From the NCBI RefSeq assembly GCF_003112555.1, contig NZ_BEWB01000017.1, forward strand, positions 113,160 through 177,159: 64,000 nucleotides of DNA, in the 5' to 3' direction. The stretch's first letter is position 1; each line of letters opens with the position of its first letter. Below the pieces are notes generated by a model. The model did no database searches, was not told where the DNA came from, and worked only from the letters and a program-made list of their open reading frames with translations. The translations under genes were made by a program, and so were the position numbers. The DNA is from Streptomyces coelicoflavus (lineage in GTDB: Bacteria > Actinomycetota > Actinomycetes > Streptomycetales > Streptomycetaceae). Positions 58,199 to 64,000 of the stretch are shown here, piece after piece.

Positions 58199-59179
58199 AT
58201 GAGCGCGTCAGGCGGTACCAAGGCGATCGTGGCGGCACTGCTCGCCAATCTCTCGATCGCGGTGGCGAAATTCGTGGCGTTCCTCTTCAGCGGATCGTCG
58301 TCGATGCTCGCCGAGTCCGTGCACTCCCTCGCAGACTCGGGCAACCAGGGCCTGCTGCTCCTGGGCGGCAAGCGCGCCCAGCGCGAGGCCACCCCGCAAC
58401 ACCCCTTCGGCTTCGGCCGCGAGCGCTACATCTACGCCTTCCTCGTCTCCATCGTGCTCTTCTCCGTCGGCGGCATGTTCGCCCTCTACGAGGGCTACGA
58501 GAAGATCAAGCACCCGCACGAACTGGAGCACTGGTACTGGCCGGTGGGCGTCCTGGTCTTCGCGATCATCGCCGAGAGCTTCTCCTTCCGGACCGCCATC
58601 AAGGAGTCCAACCCCCTGCGCGGCAAGAAGTCCTGGAAGGAGTTCATCCGCCACGCCAAGGCCCCGGAGCTGCCCGTCGTCCTCCTGGAGGACCTCGGCG
58701 CCCTCGTCGGCCTGATCCTCGCCCTCGGCGGCGTCGGCCTCGCCCTGCTCACCGGCGACGGTGTCTGGGACGGCATCGGCACCCTGTGCATCGGCATCCT
58801 GCTCATCCTGATCGCGCTGGTCCTCGCCGTCGAGACCAAGTCCCTGCTGCTCGGTGAGTCCGCGGGCGCCGACGCGGTCCGGCAGATCGAGGCCGCGGCC
58901 GTCGCCGGGGACACCGTCACCGGCATCATCCACATGCGCACCCTCCACCTCGGCCCCGAGGAACTCCTCGTCGCCGCCAAGATCGCCGTCCGCCACGACG
59001 GAACGGCCACCGAGATCGCCTCCGCGATCGACGCCGCCGAATCCCGGATCCGCGAGGCGGTCCCGATCGCCCGCGTCATCTACCTGGAACCGGACATCTA
59101 CAGCGAGTCCGAGGCCGCCAAGGGCGCCGACCCCGAGGCGACCCCCGGCGGGCCCACCGCACCGCCCGCCGCCCACTGA
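58199..59179 (+). CDS. Cation diffusion facilitator family transporter
   Basis: This is a 326-residue protein. About six membrane segments occupy the first 225 residues. The first metal-site motif is SVHSLADSGNQ (His-x3-Asp), and LLEDLGALVGL is the helix-5 counterpart, where the usual His is replaced. A cytoplasmic C-terminal domain follows (TGIIHMRTLHLGPEELLVAAKI). It exports a divalent cation such as zinc or iron in exchange for protons. ATG 58199 has AAGGGA upstream; an upstream ATG at 58136 gives a 21-residue basic extension. Confidence 0.87.
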   Translation: MSASGGTKAIVAALLANLSIAVAKFVAFLFSGSSSMLAESVHSLADSGNQGLLLLGGKRAQREATPQHPFGFGRERYIYAFLVSIVLFSVGGMFALYEGYEKIKHPHELEHWYWPVGVLVFAIIAESFSFRTAIKESNPLRGKKSWKEFIRHAKAPELPVVLLEDLGALVGLILALGGVGLALLTGDGVWDGIGTLCIGILLILIALVLAVETKSLLLGESAGADAVRQIEAAAVAGDTVTGIIHMRTLHLGPEELLVAAKIAVRHDGTATEIASAIDAAESRIREAVPIARVIYLEPDIYSESEAAKGADPEATPGGPTAPPAAH

Positions 59180-59460
59180 CCGCCCGGCAGGCGCCGGCCA
59201 TCACCCTGCGTGAACGTCCGGAAGTCTTCGGAGGCGGACTGGGGACGGCGGGCGCCCGCGGTGTAGCTTGGGACGGAGCCAGACGTCGCTGCTGATGGCG
59301 GTCGGGCGGTCCAGGACGGACCGGCCGAGGGAGAGAGGGCCTCCGACGGACTGCGCTGCGCGTACGCGGGCATGCCTGTGTCCTCTTCGGGGCACCCCTG
59401 TGTCCGTCGCCGCGCAGGTCAGCCGTACCCACCTCGACCCAACCCGAGGAGCAGCCCGTA

Positions 59461-60918
<1,458 letters not shown>

Positions 60919-60935
60919 GTCACCGGTTCCTCCGA

Positions 60936-60970
60936 GGCAGGCCCCCGCACCCCCGTGCCGGGGGCCTGCC
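60936..60970 (+). terminator. 12-bp hairpin terminator after ahcY
   Basis: GGCAGGCCCCCG at 60936-60947 pairs with CGGGGGCCTGCC at 60959-60970 across an 11-base loop, 17 bases after the stop codon. Confidence 0.8.
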
Positions 60971-61028
60971 CCATTGGCGCCGCAGCCGCATCAGCGGCCG
61001 GACCAGCCCGTCACCACCCAGGACACCC

Positions 61029-61643
61029 ATGCCCCGCGGCCGTTATTCGCTCCACGATCCGCACGATCACACCCCCCTCGCAGAAGAGCACTTCCAATGC
61101 GCCCCCGGCCCCTCCGGCTGGCGCTACGTCTCCCGGCTGACCACGCCCACCGGGGAGCACCGCGGCTCCGTCGACCTCGCCCTCGACGAACTCGGCCGCC
61201 CCATCCGCCTCGAACTCCACGCCGCCGACTGGCAGGTACGCGGCGCCGCCATCGACGGAGTCAGCTGGGTCCGTACCGACCCCACCGGAATCCACGCCAC
61301 CGAAGGCAATGTGCGCGCCCACGCCTTCACCGGCACGTCCCCGGCCTTCCTCGTCGCCGTGACCCGCCTCCTGCGCCTCACCCCCTCCGCTTCTGCCACC
61401 CGCGTACGCCTCGTCGCCCTCACCGACCCGGTCCTCGCCCCCCGCACCGTGGACCAGTCCTGGGCCTTGCTGAACAGAGAAGCACACGCCACTGACAACG
61501 GCCCCCTCACCGTGGACGAATACCAGGTCACAGCCCTGGACACGGGCGAGCGGCACTCCGTGCACATCACCGGAGACGTCGTCCTCGCGGCCCCCGGCAT
61601 CGAGCTGGAGGACCTGGAGACACCACCGTCCGTGTTCCCGTGA
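61029..61643 (+). CDS. Conserved actinobacterial protein of unknown function
   Basis: This is a 204-residue soluble protein without a signal peptide. It begins RGRYSLHDPHDHTPL and later has GSVDLALDELGRPIRLELHA and GVSWVRTDPTG. Strand-rich composition suggests a beta-barrel or lipocalin-like shape, but I recognise no family. The frame has strong G/C third-position bias and the start at ATG 61029 is the first after the ahcY terminator. It is followed by the convergent RDD gene. Confidence 0.72.
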   Translation: MPRGRYSLHDPHDHTPLAEEHFQCAPGPSGWRYVSRLTTPTGEHRGSVDLALDELGRPIRLELHAADWQVRGAAIDGVSWVRTDPTGIHATEGNVRAHAFTGTSPAFLVAVTRLLRLTPSASATRVRLVALTDPVLAPRTVDQSWALLNREAHATDNGPLTVDEYQVTALDTGERHSVHITGDVVLAAPGIELEDLETPPSVFP

Positions 61644-61670
61644 GGGACGTCGCGCCGCCGCCTGCCGTGC

Positions 61671-62630
61671 CTACGCGGGCGGCACGAACCCGGTTCCGGA
61701 TCGGCCGCCCGGCGGTACGTGCCGCGACACCTCGGGGCGGTCCTGCGACGACGGGACGGACGGCGGGACGGACGGGGAGCCGGGCGGCACAGGCGGTGGG
61801 GCAGTCGATGCGGGAGCCACCGGCACCACCGGCACCACCGGTGCCGTCGGCTCAACCGGGGCAGCGCCCTCACCCGTCGAGGCGCCGCCGAACGCCCGCC
61901 GGGTCTCCCGCGCCTGTCGTTCCTGCAGCACCGCCGCCAGATACGCGGGCGGTGGAACCTCCCGCGGCACCGGAGCACCCGTACGGGCCGCCACATCGGC
62001 GGCCAGCCGCTCGGCCATGGCCCAGCCGACGCGCGAATCCAGCTGCCCCGCCCGGGTCAGGTACTGACGGACGGCGAGCCACAGGTCGTCGGGTACCGCG
62101 GACAGGTCGAGCCCCGAGAACCGCCCCGCCAGCCACGGCGGAGGCGGCGGCATGAAGCCCCCCGACGAGAACGGCACCCTCTCCCGTACGACCAGCGTGC
62201 CCGCGAACACGTCACCGAGCCGCCGCCCCCGCGCCGACACCAGCGAGGCGATGCAGGCGATCACCCCGAACGTCATGAGGATCTCGATCACCCCGATCAA
62301 GCCCCGGACCAGCGAGTGCCGGAACCGGATCGGCCCGCCGTCGTCCCGCACCACCCGCAGCCCGCACGCCATCTTCCCGAGCGACCGCCCATGGCTGAGC
62401 GTCTCCACCGCGATCGGCCCGCCCACCAGCACGAGGACGAAGGTCGCGATCGTCAGCGCGGTCTGTGCCGCCCCGTCCAGGGACGAGGTGGACGCCACCA
62501 GCGCGATGGTCACCGCCACGTACACGGCCACGGCCACGGCAAGATCGAGCAGGACGGCCAGCGCCCTGCTGGGCAGCCTCGCGGGACGCAGCTCCAGCGC
62601 CACCGCCTCGCCCGTCACCAGCTCACTCAC
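61671..62630 (-). CDS. RDD family membrane protein
   Basis: This is a 319-residue protein. It starts GEAVALELRPARLPSRALAVLLD, with the Arg-Asp elements of the RDD family in PSRALAVLLDLAV, SHGRSLGKMACGLRVVRDDG and ASLVSARGRRLGDVFAGT. Three or four membrane segments occupy the first 150 residues. The C-terminal half is soluble and ends in a long Pro/Val/Ser-rich tail. Some RDD proteins are sodium/proton antiporters; most have no known role. It starts at GTG 62630 and is divergent from the SpoIIM-like gene, the usual pairing in actinobacteria. Confidence 0.86.
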   Translation of the reverse strand: MSELVTGEAVALELRPARLPSRALAVLLDLAVAVAVYVAVTIALVASTSSLDGAAQTALTIATFVLVLVGGPIAVETLSHGRSLGKMACGLRVVRDDGGPIRFRHSLVRGLIGVIEILMTFGVIACIASLVSARGRRLGDVFAGTLVVRERVPFSSGGFMPPPPPWLAGRFSGLDLSAVPDDLWLAVRQYLTRAGQLDSRVGWAMAERLAADVAARTGAPVPREVPPPAYLAAVLQERQARETRRAFGGASTGEGAAPVEPTAPVVPVVPVAPASTAPPPVPPGSPSVPPSVPSSQDRPEVSRHVPPGGRSGTGFVPPA

Positions 62631-62756
62631 GCCCGCCGCCCTTCACCTGACTGCCCCCGTCCCCGCCAGTCTGCCAAGCTGAGGACGCACCGCGCCGCGG
62701 TACGACAAGCTGATCCACGACGAGCCGCCGACGATAGCCGAGGAGCAGGCACACCG

Positions 62757-63764
62757 ATGGACCTCGACGTCTTCGTCTCCGCCCACCGCGCGGAGTGGGA
62801 CCGCCTCGACGCCCTTGTCCGGCGCCGGCGTCGGCTGACCGGTGCCGAGACCGACGAACTCGTCGCCCTCTACCAGCGCACGGCCACCCACCTCTCGCTG
62901 ATCCAGTCCAGCGCGCCCGACCCCCAGCTGACCGGACGGCTCAGCCAACTGGTGGCCCGCGCGCGCAGTGTCGTGACCGGCACCCGACGCGCATCCTGGC
63001 GCGACGTCACGCGGTTCCTGACCCAGCAGTTCCCGGCGGCCGTCTACCGCGCCCGTCACTGGTGGGTCCCCACGGCCCTCCTGTCGACCGCCGTCGCGGC
63101 CCTCCTGGGCTGGTGGATCGGCACCCACCCGGAGGTGCAGTCCACCATCGCCGCCCCCAGCGAACTACGGGAGCTCACCCGCCCCGGCGGCCAGTACGAG
63201 ACGTACTACTCGAGCAACCCGGCGGCCTCGTTCGCGGCACAGGTGTGGACGAACAACGCCTGGGCCGCCGCGCTCTGCCTCATCCTGGGGGTCTTCCTGG
63301 GACTGCCCGTGATCTGGATCCTCTTCCAGAACATGCTCAACCTCGGCGTGGGCTTCGGCCTGATGTCGTCGGCCGGCCGCCTCGACACCTTCCTCGGCCT
63401 GGTCCTGCCCCACGGTCTGCTCGAGCTGACAGCGGTGTTCGTCGCCGCGGGCACCGGTCTGCGTCTGGGGTGGACCCTCATCGACCCGGGGCCCCGCACC
63501 CGGCGCATCGCCTTGGCGGAAGAGGGCCGCGCCGCCATCGGCATGGCGATCGGTCTCGCGCTCGTCCTCTTCGTGTCCGGCGCCATCGAAGGCTTCGTCA
63601 CCCCGTCCGGCCTGCCCACCTGGGCCCGCATCACCATCGGTGTCGTCGCCGAACTGGCCTTCCTCGCCTACGTCTACGTCCTCGGCGGCCGAGCCGTGCG
63701 CGCGGGCGACACGGGCGATGTCGAGGCGGCCGAACGCAGCGCCACTGTGCCGACGGCCGCCTGA
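62757..63764 (+). CDS. Stage II sporulation protein M (SpoIIM/DUF95) family membrane protein
   Basis: This is a 335-residue protein. The N-terminal cytoplasmic helices (LDVFVSAHRAEWDRLDALVRR, LVALYQRTATHLSLIQ) are followed by about five membrane segments. NNAWAAALCLILGVFLGLPV and VLPHGLLELTAVFVAAGTGLRLGW carry the family's conserved GLxE-type and PHG residues. In Firmicutes SpoIIM helps engulfment; in actinobacteria the family is of unknown function and pairs with RDD proteins, as here. GAGGAGCAGG precedes the ATG. Confidence 0.88.
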   Translation: MDLDVFVSAHRAEWDRLDALVRRRRRLTGAETDELVALYQRTATHLSLIQSSAPDPQLTGRLSQLVARARSVVTGTRRASWRDVTRFLTQQFPAAVYRARHWWVPTALLSTAVAALLGWWIGTHPEVQSTIAAPSELRELTRPGGQYETYYSSNPAASFAAQVWTNNAWAAALCLILGVFLGLPVIWILFQNMLNLGVGFGLMSSAGRLDTFLGLVLPHGLLELTAVFVAAGTGLRLGWTLIDPGPRTRRIALAEEGRAAIGMAIGLALVLFVSGAIEGFVTPSGLPTWARITIGVVAELAFLAYVYVLGGRAVRAGDTGDVEAAERSATVPTAA

Positions 63765-64000
63765 TGTGCATCCCACCCCGGCGAGCTGCTAGTGTCCTCT
63801 TCGTTCCCGCAAGAGCCGTTGACACGGAGCGAGCGGGGAGGTAGATTCGAACAGTTGCCTGTAGATGGGTTCACCCCAGAGGGCGACAGTGAACATCTAT
63901 CAGCTTCTCCGAATCAACGAATTCGACGAAGCACTCTCCCGATGATTCGGAAACGAACGGCCGGTCAGACCGGCCCGAGACTTCTGATAAAGTCGGAACC
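63765..64000 (+). other. rRNA operon upstream (leader) region
   Basis: From its near-consensus promoter onward the sequence is noncoding and AT-richer. CTGATAAAGTCGGAACC at the very end resembles the repeated leader motif found upstream of 16S rRNA genes in Streptomyces. A 7-bp hairpin (GGCCGGT / ACCGGCC, 63959-63975) precedes it. The mature 16S sequence has not begun by base 64000. Confidence 0.65.
63819..63847 (+). promoter_or_regulatory. Strong promoter of a downstream rRNA operon
   Basis: TTGACA at 63819-63824, a 17-base spacer and TAGATT at 63842-63847 form a near-consensus promoter, the best in the window. It faces out of the window. Confidence 0.7.

Noticed and set aside
59180..59460. 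S-adenosylhomocysteine riboswitch before ahcY
   Set aside because: The conserved GAGGAGCG...CUGC core and pairing arms are absent; only GAGGAGCAG of the ribosome site is similar.

Overview
This window is chromosomal DNA from a Streptomyces or a very close relative. The evidence is the very high G+C content with G/C-rich third codon positions, frequent GTG and TTG starts, a full-length WhiB, a partner-switching sigma module, XRE/DUF397/ATP-binding regulatory genes, F420 genes and a large family of LytR-CpsA-Psr (LCP) proteins. Gene order from purK/purE through the acyl-CoA dehydrogenase, LCP genes, GDP-mannose genes, fbiA/fbiB, whiB, manA and ahcY matches the Mycobacterium tuberculosis segment between the purK/purE and sahH regions. 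This is therefore an old actinobacterial core block carrying Streptomyces-specific insertions. I see no insertion sequence, prophage, CRISPR array, tRNA or rRNA gene inside the window.

Layout. Positions 1-2441 hold the end of a histidine-degradation operon (hutF fragment, hutI) and a small membrane protein. Positions 2550-4806 hold an alternative sigma factor with its divergent anti-anti-sigma and anti-sigma genes. Positions 4852-7242 hold an ATP-binding protein / XRE / DUF397 / DUF1963-like regulatory cluster around a perfect palindrome. Positions 7394-11504 hold a POT peptide transporter and a two-component system. Positions 11523-17829 hold GtrA, purK-purE, an M19 dipeptidase, a PQQ-like lipoprotein and a second dipeptidase-like gene that has lost its catalytic residues. 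Positions 17858-23487 hold VOC and CGNR genes around a GTAAC operator, a UDP-glucose dehydrogenase, an acyl-CoA dehydrogenase, a VWA protein and a thioesterase.

Positions 23607-36392 are a cell-surface polymer region: seven LCP genes and one glycosyltransferase. Four of the LCP genes form an A-B-A-B tandem duplication. Then come a TIGR03089 protein, a peptidoglycan amidase, a mannose-1-phosphate guanylyltransferase, an AlkA-type glycosylase, the F420 genes fbiB/fbiA and a cysteine dioxygenase preceded by a cysteine-rich leader peptide. They are followed by whiB, a giant GT2 membrane glycosyltransferase, a DUF5719 protein, a degenerate metallopeptidase-like gene, DUF3499, a lactate permease, manB, Trm112-like, SIS, manA, a CDF transporter, ahcY, an unknown gene, an RDD protein and a SpoIIM-like protein. 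The last 240 bases look like the promoter and leader of an rRNA operon whose 16S gene lies beyond the window.

How it works together. manA, manB and the guanylyltransferase make GDP-mannose from fructose-6-phosphate. UDP-glucuronate, the GT2 enzymes and the LCP ligases would build a glycopolymer and attach it to peptidoglycan, and the amidase would remodel the wall. Among the most unusual signals are a cysteine-coding attenuator-like leader ORF, a dipeptidase pseudoenzyme, the LCP duplication with a conversion-like identity island, three strong palindromic operators, and short tandem duplications that repeatedly span stop codons.
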